From positions 596,885-660,884 of the forward strand of contig JAHBTU010000004.1 of assembly GCA_019638455.1 (NCBI GenBank): a DNA stretch of 64,000 bases, in the 5' to 3' direction. The notes under the pieces are model-generated. The model did no database searches and was not told the DNA's origin. It saw only the letters and a list, made by a program, of their open reading frames with translations. The position numbers and the translations under genes are program-made. The DNA comes from Saprospiraceae bacterium (lineage in GTDB: Bacteria > Bacteroidota > Bacteroidia > Chitinophagales > Saprospiraceae). Below, piece after piece: positions 27,228-36,121 of the stretch (its first letter is position 1; each line of letters starts with the position of its first letter).

Positions 27228-28088
27228 ATGGGCGAGGAACAAAACAAAATCATCGTTTTTCAGGAAAAACAAATCCGCCGGGTCTGGCACAACGAGGAGT
27301 GGTGGTTTTCGGTCATTGACGTGGTCGAAGTGCTGACCGGAAGCCCTCGCGCAAGAAAATATTGGAATGCCTTGAAAAAGAAATTGACCGAAGAAGGCTT
27401 TGTTCAGTTGTCCCATTTTTTGGGACAACTGAAAGTAAAGTCAGCCGACGGAAAAATGTACGCGACGGACTGCGCCAACACAGAAACCATGTTTCGTATC
27501 ATTCAGTCTATTCCCTCGCCCAAAGCAGAGCCGTTCAAACTTTGGCTTGCCAAAGTCGGTTATGAGCGCGTTCAAGAAATCGAAAACCCGGAACTGGCTG
27601 CCGAACGGGCGCGGCAGTATTACCGCGACCTCGGCTACGACGAAAAATGGATTGAAACCCGCTTGCAAACCATCGCCATTCGCGGGCAACTCACCGATGA
27701 ATGGAAAGCCAGAGGCGTTCAGGAAGGGCGCGAATATTCCATCCTGACAGCAGAAATTTCCAAAGCGACGTTCGGGCTGGTGCCTTCCGACTACATGAAA
27801 GTCAAAGGATTGAAGCGGGAAAACCTGCGCGACCACATGACGAACTTGGAACTGATATTTACCATGCTCGGCGAAGAACAGACCAAACAAGAAGCCGTCA
27901 AGCGAGATGCGCAGGGTTTTGATGAAAACAAAGACGCGGCCATCGAGGGCGGAAGTGCCGCGGGCGATGCCCTGCAAGCCTTTGAAAAACGCACGGGCGA
28001 CAAGGTCGTGACCGGCGGAAATTTCAAACAGCAAATCGCGGAGGCGAAAAGGCAGAGAAGGCTGCAGCAGCCGGAAGAGGAAGCATAA
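27228..28088 (+). CDS. BRO-N domain / DinD-like protein
   Basis: The protein has 286 aa. The N-terminal ~110 residues are a BRO-N type domain (RRVWHNEEWWFSVIDVVEVL, then 'RKYWNALKKKL'), a DNA-binding fold found in phage antirepressors and baculovirus BRO proteins. The rest is helical and resembles the tail of DinD, the DNA-damage-inducible protein (segment 'LKRENLRDHMTNLELIFTML', then a Lys/Gln-rich end). No signal peptide is present, so it acts in the cytoplasm. No phage structural genes are nearby. Together with the DUF4160/DUF2442 pair it makes a small patch of defence- or phage-like genes between adhesin genes. Function beyond probable DNA binding cannot be stated. Confidence 0.8.
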   Translation: MGEEQNKIIVFQEKQIRRVWHNEEWWFSVIDVVEVLTGSPRARKYWNALKKKLTEEGFVQLSHFLGQLKVKSADGKMYATDCANTETMFRIIQSIPSPKAEPFKLWLAKVGYERVQEIENPELAAERARQYYRDLGYDEKWIETRLQTIAIRGQLTDEWKARGVQEGREYSILTAEISKATFGLVPSDYMKVKGLKRENLRDHMTNLELIFTMLGEEQTKQEAVKRDAQGFDENKDAAIEGGSAAGDALQAFEKRTGDKVVTGGNFKQQIAEAKRQRRLQQPEEEA

Positions 28089-28639
28089 GACGGTTCGAAA
28101 AGGACGAGTGATTCCCAACTCTTTGCGGTAGCATATTTCGGCGGCGGCGAGGGTGTGACGCTGTGAGTTTTTACACTTGGCACCTCACGCGAGTGCATCG
28201 GGTGAAAACACCTCGGCGCGGCAGGGGAAGACCAAGCGAGGCGGAAAGATTTTTCTTGCCATTATGAATATTAGGCACAACTGAGCGAATGCAGCCAACA
28301 AGTAGCGCCGATATGTGCTGAACGACATATTCAGGAAGTCCGCCGCTTTTTCCCGGCTGCCCATAGGGTTGAAAAAGGATAGCGCCCGGTAGCATCTGCC
28401 GTCTATTGGAGACTCCCCAATTCAAGGGCTATTGACCGGACGCGGCACTAATATTAACTTTTTCATTTTTCCCCAAATTTTTCCCCGTCAATTGAACTTG
28501 GTCTTACTTTTGCGGCGATAACTTACCTGTTGGAAGGTATCCATGCTCCTTGTGGCAGATAGAATCGCTTCTTTCCTATACTTCGCGCTGTCAGGTTTTG
28601 AGCGTAGATAAATACGCAATCTGTTCAAAATCAGGGAGT
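28089..28639. other. Intergenic region without a recognised gene
   Basis: No open frame here resembles a known protein. A minus-strand frame at 28171-28425 (84 aa) has no recognisable motif, and its composition looks accidental. A good -7 match, TACTTTTG, lies at 28505-28512, 309 bases before the next start codon, and could open a long leader or a small RNA. I see no tRNA or rRNA. Confidence 0.5.
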
Positions 28640-28686
28640 TCAATCATGCTTATCTGACAAATCTTAGCGAATAAAGGTATAATTTC
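28640..28686 (+). promoter_or_regulatory. 47-bp conserved upstream element, copy 1
   Basis: An ungapped 47-bp block (TCAATCATG, GACAAATCTT, CGAAT, AAGGTATA, TTTC in that order) matches 50946-50992 at about 39 of 47 positions. Both copies lie upstream of a secreted giant protein gene, 134 and 70 bases before the start codon. The core TCCGACAAATC also occurs at 39418-39428, just before a third such gene. A shared regulatory site is likely; the factor is unknown. Confidence 0.55.
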
Positions 28687-28820
28687 CGCTATCATCCCTT
28701 TTTCATAATCTTGGCCGAAAAACATCCCTACTGCTGATTTCCGCAAAATTCGATGCGGGAACGGGTATGCTATATGCGTGTATCTGTAAGTCAATTCAAA
28801 CGAACACTCAACCAATTTTT

Positions 28821-31040
28821 ATGAATAAACTTGTACGTCCGCTTGTTGTCTTTTTGTTGCCGTTTGTGGTTTGCTTCTATGTTCCTTTGATAGCGCAAAA
28901 CCCCATCGTCACCGAAAACGCACTGCCCGGCAATCCTCCCTCCGAATGGGAACTTCCCAGCCCCAATGCGGGGGACCTTTCCATTCAAGGCTTCGCCGAC
29001 GGCTTGAGCGTCAACAAGGGCGAAACCGTTCGCTTCAAAATAGATGTGACGGGCGCTGCCACCGACTACACCATTAAAATCTACCGCCTCGGTTACTACG
29101 GCGGCGACGGCGCCCGCCTCGTGGCCGACCTCGGCACCTTCACCGGTGTGGCCCAGCCCGCACCCGCCACCGACCCCGTCACTGGCCTGGTGGACTGCGG
29201 CACTTGGGCCGAATCGGCCAATTGGGCCGTCCCCTCTGGCGCAGTGTCGGGCATCTACATTGCCAAACTGACCCGGCTCGACAACAACGGCGCGAGCCAC
29301 ATTGCTTTCATCGTGCGCGATGACGAGGGCGATGCCGATTTGTTGTTCAAAACTGCCGATGGCACTTGGCAAGCCTACAACGGCTACGGCGGCAACAGCC
29401 TTTACACGGGCAGTGTGCCTGGATTCCCCAGCGGCCATGCGGCAAAAGTCAGTTACAACCGCCCTTTCATCACCCGCAGCGGCGGTGCGGGCGGCGGTGC
29501 GCAGGAAGACTGGCTCTTCAATTCCGAGTATCCGATGCTCCGTTTTTTGGAGCGAAACGGCTACCATGTGAGCTACACAACCGACCTCGACATGGAGCGC
29601 GACCCCAATCCCATTGATACTGACCACAAGGTGATACTATCTGTCGGGCACGATGAGTATTGGTCGGCGGCTGAGCGCACCAAGTTTGAAAACGCCCGCA
29701 ATGCAGGTGTCCACCTCGCTTTTTTCAGCGGTAATGAAGTGTATTGGCAAACGCGCTGGGAGAACAGCATTGACGGTAACGACAACCCCGTACGCACCCT
29801 TGTTTGTTACAAAGAAGGCACCCTAGGCGAAAACACCTGTGGTGGCAAATGCGACCCTAATCCCAACGTTTGGACTGGCCTTTGGCGCGACGGCTGCGCA
29901 TTCAGTCCGCCCGCCAATGGCTGCAACCCTGAAAACGCGCTCACGGGCCAACTCAGTTGGGACGGCACCACGGGATTTATCAGGGTGCCAGATGTTTTCA
30001 AAGATTTGCGTTTTTGGCGCAATACGCCCAACGTGTCCACGCTCGGCAACGGCCAGACCTGGGACCTGCCCGCTGGCACGCTTGGATACGAATGGAACTG
30101 GGAACAGGCGGCCTACGAATCGAGCAACCCGCGCGGACGCATCCTGATGTCGAGTACGCTGCAAAATGGACATACCCACAAATTGTCGCTCTATCGCCAT
30201 TCCAGCGGCGCGTATGTGTTTGGTGCTGGCACGGTGCAGTGGGCTTGGGGGCTCGACGAGGTGCACGACCGGGGCAACGAACCCACCAGCCCCGATATGC
30301 AGCAGGCTACCATCAATCTGTTTGCGGATATGGGCGTTCAGCCCGCCACGTTGATGGCCGGTTTGGTGGCTGCCACCGCCTCCACCGACGTTGACCCGCC
30401 CAGTTCTGTCATCACGACACCATTGGACGGGGAGATTTTCCCCAACAACTCCAACGTCACGATTTCCGGCACAGCCTCCGACGCAGGGGGTGGGGTAGTG
30501 GCAGGTGTGGAAGTCTCGGTGGATGGCGGCACCACTTGGCAGGTCGCCACCGGCACCACCAACTGGACATACGCTTGGGTGCCGACGGTGGAGGCGACCT
30601 ACGTCATCAAAAGCCGCGCGTTCGACGACACCGGCAACATGGAAATCCCCGGCACACCACCTGCTGCCAATGCCATCACGGTGGAAATCAGTGGTGCCTT
30701 GCCTTGTCCTTGCTCCTTGTTTTTGCCGAGCAATACGCCTGCTATTCCGTTGGAAAACGACAACAATGGCGGCATCGCAAATGGCATGAGATTCCGCGTT
30801 TCCGAGGACGGCTTCATCACGGGGGTGCGTTTTTACAAAGGCGCGGGCAATACTGGCAATCATGTCGGCCAACTCTGGACTAACAACGGCACCCTGTTGG
30901 CTACCGTTGATTTTGAAAACGAAACCGCTTCTGGTTGGCAGGAACAGGCTTTTGCAAACCCGCAAGCCATCGTCGCCAATACCACATATGTCATCTCTGT
31001 ATTCAATGACAACGGCAATTATGCCGTCACAGACCCTTAG
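28821..31040 (+). CDS. 5' part of IS-interrupted secreted protein: DMFase-beta-like domain, Ig-like, start of DUF4082
   Basis: The start is taken at ATG 28821, which gives a signal peptide (MNKLVRPLVVFLLPFVVCFY..AQ). Residues ~35-520 match the N,N-dimethylformamidase beta-subunit-like domain (SPNAGDLSIQGFADGLSVNK, YRLGYYGGDGAR, SVGHDEYWSAAER, AFFSGNEVYWQTRWE). An Ig-like segment follows (~530-635). A DUF4082 domain begins at ~640 (FLPSNTPAIP, GVRFYKGAGNTGNHVGQLW). The frame ends at a TAG built from the last two bases of the target duplication and the first base of the IS. The gene continues at 31944; without the IS the protein would have about 2029 aa. The truncated product keeps the enzyme-like domain, so it may still be exported. 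Whether the DMFase-like domain is catalytic is not shown. Confidence 0.85.
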   Translation: MNKLVRPLVVFLLPFVVCFYVPLIAQNPIVTENALPGNPPSEWELPSPNAGDLSIQGFADGLSVNKGETVRFKIDVTGAATDYTIKIYRLGYYGGDGARLVADLGTFTGVAQPAPATDPVTGLVDCGTWAESANWAVPSGAVSGIYIAKLTRLDNNGASHIAFIVRDDEGDADLLFKTADGTWQAYNGYGGNSLYTGSVPGFPSGHAAKVSYNRPFITRSGGAGGGAQEDWLFNSEYPMLRFLERNGYHVSYTTDLDMERDPNPIDTDHKVILSVGHDEYWSAAERTKFENARNAGVHLAFFSGNEVYWQTRWENSIDGNDNPVRTLVCYKEGTLGENTCGGKCDPNPNVWTGLWRDGCAFSPPANGCNPENALTGQLSWDGTTGFIRVPDVFKDLRFWRNTPNVSTLGNGQTWDLPAGTLGYEWNWEQAAYESSNPRGRILMSSTLQNGHTHKLSLYRHSSGAYVFGAGTVQWAWGLDEVHDRGNEPTSPDMQQATINLFADMGVQPATLMAGLVAATASTDVDPPSSVITTPLDGEIFPNNSNVTISGTASDAGGGVVAGVEVSVDGGTTWQVATGTTNWTYAWVPTVEATYVIKSRAFDDTGNMEIPGTPPAANAITVEISGALPCPCSLFLPSNTPAIPLENDNNGGIANGMRFRVSEDGFITGVRFYKGAGNTGNHVGQLWTNNGTLLATVDFENETASGWQEQAFANPQAIVANTTYVISVFNDNGNYAVTDP

Positions 31041-31942
31041 ACCATGTTCAAAAATTTTTGGTTAGTGAGGTGGGGTTAGTTCAGAACAACTTTTTGTCAA
31101 GCGGCCATTCGCCCTAAAATCACTTGAATGTTCGCCAGCAATATCATGGATTCCGAACTTTTTGTTGTTTTTTCATGGTCTTTATCCAATCGTCGGAAGA
31201 AATTGAACCAGCCGAAAGTCCGTTCGTTGACCCAGCGTTTTTTGATGGGCACAAAGCCCTTGGAGGTTGGCGGACGTGAAGATATCTCCACCTCCACGCC
31301 GAGTTCGGAGGCGGCAAACTCGCTGAAAGCGCCGGCGTAAACCCCGTCCACCAGAATCTTTTTCAACCGGCCAAAGTGGGCCGAGCATTGTTTCAACAAT
31401 TGAATGCCCATTTGACCGTCGGGCTTGTTGGCGGCACTGACCACCACACCAATGACGAGACCCAAAGTGTCCACCAGGATGTGCCGCTTGCGTCCGTTCA
31501 CTTTCTTGTTGCCGTCAACGCCCCTTTCTTCGTGGACAAAAGGCGCTGCCTTAACAGATTGGCTGTCAATGCAGACAAGGCTTGCGCTGACCTCCTTGCC
31601 CCAAAAAAGCCGCTCCAGTTCGGCCACCCAGTCGTTCACCGTTTGCCAAACACCCTGGCGCGACCACCGATGAAAATAATAGTACACGCTCTTCCAAGGC
31701 GGAAAAACAGCGGGCAGGTTGCGCCACTGGCCACCTGTCCGGTGCAGGTACAAAATGCCGTTCACGACGGCTCGCAAATTATGTTTGCGTTTCCTTTGGC
31801 AGGGCAAAACTTCTTTCAGAACTTCCCATTGGGAATCGGTCAACTCAGTGAACTGGGTTTGCATAATTTTTAAGTTTTGGTCAACTCAAAATTACGCACC
31901 GATTCCCTTGTTTTTTAAAACAAATAATTTTTGAACATGGTC
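31040..31942 (-). mobile_element. Complete IS5-family insertion sequence (903 bp) inside a secreted protein gene
   Basis: Perfect 17-bp terminal inverted repeats (GACCATGTTCAAAAATT) stand at 31040-31056 and, reversed, at 31926-31942. They are flanked by a TTA target duplication at 31037-31039 and 31943-31945. Length, a 3-bp TNA target and a single transposase frame fit the IS1031-like/ISL2-like groups of the IS5 family. Removing the element and one TTA joins ...GAC CCT and TAC TTC ACA in frame. Intact ends and an intact transposase suggest a recent insertion. Confidence 0.95.
31097..31864 (-). CDS. IS5-family transposase
   Basis: The 255-aa protein is full length for the group. An N-terminal DUF4096-like region (LTDSQWEVLKEVLP, then 'HRTGGQWRNLPAVFPPWKSV') precedes a DDE core: Asp100 in CIDSQSVK, Asp173 in LVDGVYAG and Glu214 in WVNERTFGW. 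It catalyses cut-and-paste movement of the surrounding 903-bp element using its inverted repeats. It reads opposite to the host gene. No frameshift is present, so the protein is probably active. Confidence 0.95.
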   Translation of the reverse strand: MQTQFTELTDSQWEVLKEVLPCQRKRKHNLRAVVNGILYLHRTGGQWRNLPAVFPPWKSVYYYFHRWSRQGVWQTVNDWVAELERLFWGKEVSASLVCIDSQSVKAAPFVHEERGVDGNKKVNGRKRHILVDTLGLVIGVVVSAANKPDGQMGIQLLKQCSAHFGRLKKILVDGVYAGAFSEFAASELGVEVEISSRPPTSKGFVPIKKRWVNERTFGWFNFFRRLDKDHEKTTKSSESMILLANIQVILGRMAA

Positions 31943-31961
31943 TTACTTCACAAGTGCCGTC

Positions 31962-34900
31962 GTGAATGGCCCCTTGCGTGGATTGGCCGACGGCGAGGAC
32001 GGCCCCAACGGCGTGTACCTTTATACCAACACGCCCGCATTCCCCACTCAGACTTTCAATGCCAGCAATTACTGGGTGGACGTGGTGTTTGAAACCAATG
32101 TCGGCCCGGACGAGACGCCGCCGACCGTCAGTTCCACCGTGCCTGGTGCAGGAGCCTCCGGGGTGAACATCAACGCCAACGTGAGCGCGACCTTTAACGA
32201 GGCCATTGACCCGGCTACGGTGAACTCAAACACGGTCGAACTGCTCGACCCCTCGAACATGAGTGTGCCAGCCACGATTTCCTACAATGTCGGCACACGG
32301 ACTGCCACCATTGACCCCATTTCCGCATTAGAATACAACACGACCTACACGGCGAGAATAGTCGGCGGCGGTACTGACCCGCGCATCAAGGATTTGGCGG
32401 GCAATGCTTTGGCTGCTGATTATACATGGACATTCACCACTTCCGCCCCACCGCCGCCACCGCCCTCCGAAGGGCCGGGCGGACCGATTTTGGTGGTCAG
32501 TTCGGCAGTTAACCCATTCAGCCGCTATCCGGTCGAGTTTTTGCGCACGGAGGGTTTCAATGAATTTTTTGCGGCGGACATCTCCGAAGTGGACGCGGCG
32601 ATGTTGAACGGCTACGATGTCGTGATTTTGGGTGAAATGGCATTGTCGGGCGCGCAAGTCACGTTGTTCAGCAACTGGGTGGACGCGGGCGGCACATTTA
32701 TCACCTTCCGTCCCGATGCGCAATTGTCCACGCTGCTCGGCATCACATCCGCTGGCGGCACCCTTTCCGAAGGTTATTTATTGGTAAATACCGCCTCCGG
32801 CCCTGGTGTGGGCATCGTGGGGCAAACGATTCAATTTCACGGTACCGCCGACCAATACAACCTCAACGGCGCGACGAGTTTGGCCACGCTTTATTCAAAT
32901 GCCAACACGGCCACTTCATTCCCCGCGGCGACGCTGCGCGAAGTAGGCGCCAACGGAGGCAAGGCGGTTGCGTTCACCTACGACCTCGCCCGCTCTGTGG
33001 TGCTGACCCGCCAAGGCAATCCCGCTTGGGCTGGACAAAACCGCGAGACGACCGACGGTGTGATTCGTTCCAACGACCTTTTCTTCGGAAATGCTGCTGG
33101 CGACCCGCAAACCGACTGGGTGAACCTCGACAAGGTTGCCATTCCGCAGGCCGACGAGCAGTTGCGCTTGCTGTCGAACATCATCATTCAAGGCAATTTG
33201 CACCGCAAACCCCTGCCGCGCTTTTGGTTTTTGCCAAGTGGTTTCAAAGCTGCCGTGGTGATGACGGGCGATGACCACGGGGTTGGCCTCACCAGTTCGT
33301 TTTTCAACGACTTCCTCGCGGCGAGCAGTGGTAACACACCTGCTGATGTGGCAAACTGGACGGCCGTGCGCGGCTCTTCCTACATTTATCCCAACACGCC
33401 CTTGCCTGGCGCCGACACTTACCAAAGTCAGGGCTTTGAAGTCAGTGTGCACGTCAATACTGGCTGCGCCAACTGGACACCCGCCACGTTGCCCAACTTT
33501 TTTGCCAACGACTTGACATCCTTCGCGAATAATTTCCCCAACATCAACCCACCCGTCACCCACCGCACGCACTGCATCGCGTGGAGCGATTTTGTCACTA
33601 AGGCACTCGTGCAGGTCGCCAACGGCATCCGGCTCGACGTGAACTACTACTACTGGCCGGGCAGCTGGGTGCAAGACCGTGCGGGTATGTTCACGGGTTC
33701 CGGTCTGCCCATGCGTTTTGCGGACGAGGATGGCAATTTGATTGACTGCTACCAAGTGGCGACGCAATTTACCGACGAATCGGGGCAGAATTTCCCCTCG
33801 CATCACCAGCAGGTGATAGACAAGGCTGTTGGCTCGGAGGGATATTATGGGGTGTTTTGTGCCAATTTTCACACCGACCGCGAATCTTCACGCGCTTTGG
33901 CGGCTGGCCTTATATCCCATGCTCAAGCCAACAATGTGCCTGTGGTGTCGGCTAAACAAATGCTCGACTGGCTTGATGGTCGCAATGGCTCGTCGTTCGG
34001 CGCCATCACATGGAATGTCAACGAATTAAGTTTCGACATTGCGGTGGGTGCCAATGCGAACAACCTGCGCGGCATGGTGCCAGTGGTTTCAGCCGTTGGC
34101 ACCTTGCTCGGCATCACGCGCAACGGAGGTGCGGTCTCCTACACGACGGAGGTCATCAAAGGCATCGAATACGCCTTCTTCCCTGCTGACGCGGGTGCTT
34201 ACGTCGCCACTTATGGTATGGATGTCACTCCCCCAGAGATTACCAACGTGAACGTCGCTCCTAATATCAATGGCACGGAAGCGACCGTGACTTGGAACAC
34301 CAACGAATCGGCCAATTCGCTCGTGCAATACGGCACCAATCCCAACAACCTGAACATGAGCGCCTCCAATGCTGCGCCAACCCTATCGCACAGCATCCTG
34401 CTCACGGGCCTGACCCCCGGCACGACTTACTACTACCGCGTCACTTCGGAGGATGGGGTGGGCAACAGCGCGACCGAACCGGAGCCGTCTGCCGCGCCGC
34501 TGAGTTTCGTCACGCCGCTTGGCCCCTGCGCGGTGGACGGCACTTTCGCGCAATTCAGCCTCGGCACGCCCGATGCCAACACCTTGGTGGTGCCAGACGG
34601 CGACGGGGCGGTCATACTCAATCCCGCCGTGAATGAGGAATTTGATGGTGTGGCGGTGCCCGCCGGTTGGACGGACGGCGCTTGGGGTGGTGGTGGCACC
34701 GTCGTCGTGGGCGGTGGCGCGGTGACCGTCAATGGCGCACATTTAGCCACCAATGCGACCTACGGGCCGGGTACTTCCATCGAATTTGAGGCAACTTTTC
34801 TGGCCGGGCCGTTCCAAAACGTAGGCTTTTCAACAGATTTTGACTTTAATTCACCGTGGGTCACCATTGGCACGGGTTCTGGCGGCGATGGCGTGTACGC

Positions 34901-35816
34901 CCGCCGGGATGGCGCTGCTGATGTTTCGCTTGGCGCTGGTTTGCTTGGCTCCACGCACCGCTACAAAATCGTGTGGACGGCTACCAATTTTGAATTTTAT
35001 GTGGATGGCGCAAACACACCTGCCGCGACGATTGCCTATACCGTTGGCACAAACATGGTGGCTCAAATCAGCGATTTTCCTGTGGGTGGGCTGGCTTTGG
35101 CTGTCAACTGGATTCGTATTTCTCCCTATTCGGCAGCGGGTTCGTTTACCTCACAAGTTCACGATGCAGGTGAACAACGCAACTGGGAACAAGCCTCATG
35201 GACGGAAAAATTGCCCACCGGTACGGCTCTTCAGATTTTCCAACGCCAAGGCGACACCCCCACGCCCGACGGCACTTGGACGGCTTTTTCGGCCATTCCT
35301 TCCAACGGCGCCAACATCGGTGGCACTGCGCGCTACATCCAGTATCGCGCTGATTTGTCCACTTCCAATGCGGCACATACACCTGTTTTAGAGGGGATTG
35401 TGTTCGCCTGTTCGCCTGTTACGGGGATTCCTCAACACATTCGCGTCAAAGGCAACGGGGTGGAAATTGCCAATCGTGCCCTGACCGTCAGCCTCGCTGA
35501 CCATACCGATTTTGGCAGCGCCAACGTGAGTGGCGGCACTATCAGCCGCACCTTCACCATCGAAAATGTGCCCAACGCCCTACCGCTCAATCTGACCGGT
35601 GTGCCATTGGTGACCATTGCCGACCGCAATGCTTTGGATTTCACCGTGACGGCGCAACCCTCGACACCCATCGCGGGGGGAGGCAGCACGACATTTACCA
35701 TAGAGTTCGACCCCAGCGCGGAAGGGCTGCGCTCAGCGATTGTGATTATTACGCACGACGATTTCCCCGATAATCCCTTTGTGTTCACCATCAATGGCAC
35801 GGGGACGGGGCTTTGA
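31962..35816 (+). CDS. 3' part of the IS-interrupted secreted protein (DUF4082 end, Ig-like, FN3, LamG-like, choice-of-anchor D)
   Basis: The true junction codon is TAC at 31944; GTG at 31962 is merely the first possible start. The fragment has no signal peptide and is probably not exported on its own. It opens with the end of DUF4082 (NGVYLYTNTPAFP, NYWVDVVFE). An SbsA-type Ig-like domain follows, with a Pro run. A ~560-aa region resembles amidotransferase-like and polysaccharide-deacetylase-like folds (PILVVSSAVNPFSRYPVEFL, GFKAAVVMTGDDHG), but I cannot confirm activity. An FN3 domain (~745-850), a LamG-like domain (~860-1160) and a choice-of-anchor D / HYDIN-like domain end the protein at ...NGTGTGL. 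No T9SS domain is present. FN3, LamG-like and final domains are paralogous to 36122-38875. Confidence 0.8.
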   Translation: MNGPLRGLADGEDGPNGVYLYTNTPAFPTQTFNASNYWVDVVFETNVGPDETPPTVSSTVPGAGASGVNINANVSATFNEAIDPATVNSNTVELLDPSNMSVPATISYNVGTRTATIDPISALEYNTTYTARIVGGGTDPRIKDLAGNALAADYTWTFTTSAPPPPPPSEGPGGPILVVSSAVNPFSRYPVEFLRTEGFNEFFAADISEVDAAMLNGYDVVILGEMALSGAQVTLFSNWVDAGGTFITFRPDAQLSTLLGITSAGGTLSEGYLLVNTASGPGVGIVGQTIQFHGTADQYNLNGATSLATLYSNANTATSFPAATLREVGANGGKAVAFTYDLARSVVLTRQGNPAWAGQNRETTDGVIRSNDLFFGNAAGDPQTDWVNLDKVAIPQADEQLRLLSNIIIQGNLHRKPLPRFWFLPSGFKAAVVMTGDDHGVGLTSSFFNDFLAASSGNTPADVANWTAVRGSSYIYPNTPLPGADTYQSQGFEVSVHVNTGCANWTPATLPNFFANDLTSFANNFPNINPPVTHRTHCIAWSDFVTKALVQVANGIRLDVNYYYWPGSWVQDRAGMFTGSGLPMRFADEDGNLIDCYQVATQFTDESGQNFPSHHQQVIDKAVGSEGYYGVFCANFHTDRESSRALAAGLISHAQANNVPVVSAKQMLDWLDGRNGSSFGAITWNVNELSFDIAVGANANNLRGMVPVVSAVGTLLGITRNGGAVSYTTEVIKGIEYAFFPADAGAYVATYGMDVTPPEITNVNVAPNINGTEATVTWNTNESANSLVQYGTNPNNLNMSASNAAPTLSHSILLTGLTPGTTYYYRVTSEDGVGNSATEPEPSAAPLSFVTPLGPCAVDGTFAQFSLGTPDANTLVVPDGDGAVILNPAVNEEFDGVAVPAGWTDGAWGGGGTVVVGGGAVTVNGAHLATNATYGPGTSIEFEATFLAGPFQNVGFSTDFDFNSPWVTIGTGSGGDGVYARRDGAADVSLGAGLLGSTHRYKIVWTATNFEFYVDGANTPAATIAYTVGTNMVAQISDFPVGGLALAVNWIRISPYSAAGSFTSQVHDAGEQRNWEQASWTEKLPTGTALQIFQRQGDTPTPDGTWTAFSAIPSNGANIGGTARYIQYRADLSTSNAAHTPVLEGIVFACSPVTGIPQHIRVKGNGVEIANRALTVSLADHTDFGSANVSGGTISRTFTIENVPNALPLNLTGVPLVTIADRNALDFTVTAQPSTPIAGGGSTTFTIEFDPSAEGLRSAIVIITHDDFPDNPFVFTINGTGTGL

Positions 35817-35822
35817 AAAAGA

Positions 35823-36090
35823 GGTTGATGGGGGTTGATGAGGGTTGATGAGGGTTGATAATGTAGAGTTCCCCGCGATTCATCAACCCCCATCAACCCC
35901 CATCAACCCTCATCAACCCCCATCAACCCCCATCAACCCCCATCAACCCCCATCAACCCCCATCAACCCTCATCAACCCCCATCAACCCCCATCAACCCT
36001 CATCAACCCCCATCAACCCTCATCAACCCCCATCAACCCTCATCAACCCCCATCAACCCTCATCAACTCTCATCAACCCCCATCAACCTC
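35823..36090. repeat. Decamer array: 4 inverted plus 21 direct copies
   Basis: Twenty-one head-to-tail copies of CATCAACCCC or CATCAACCCT fill 35881-36090 with hardly a deviation. Four copies of the reverse complement (GGGGTTGATG type) stand at 35823-35860, so the two parts can fold back on each other over about 38 bp with a ~20-base loop. The array fills most of the gap between the 35816 stop and the ATG at 36122. It is not a CRISPR: there are no spacers. Arrays of short units tend to change copy number, which could alter expression of the following gene. Confidence 0.95.
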
Positions 36091-36121
36091 AACATACCTA
36101 TCACAAACAAATTGAAATACT

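Noticed and set aside
28171..28425. 84-codon minus-strand frame in the large gap
   Set aside because: No recognisable motif, and composition is not like neighbouring genes. Kept as an unassigned intergenic region.
35881..36090. CRISPR array
   Set aside because: Units are contiguous decamers without spacers, and no cas genes are in the window.
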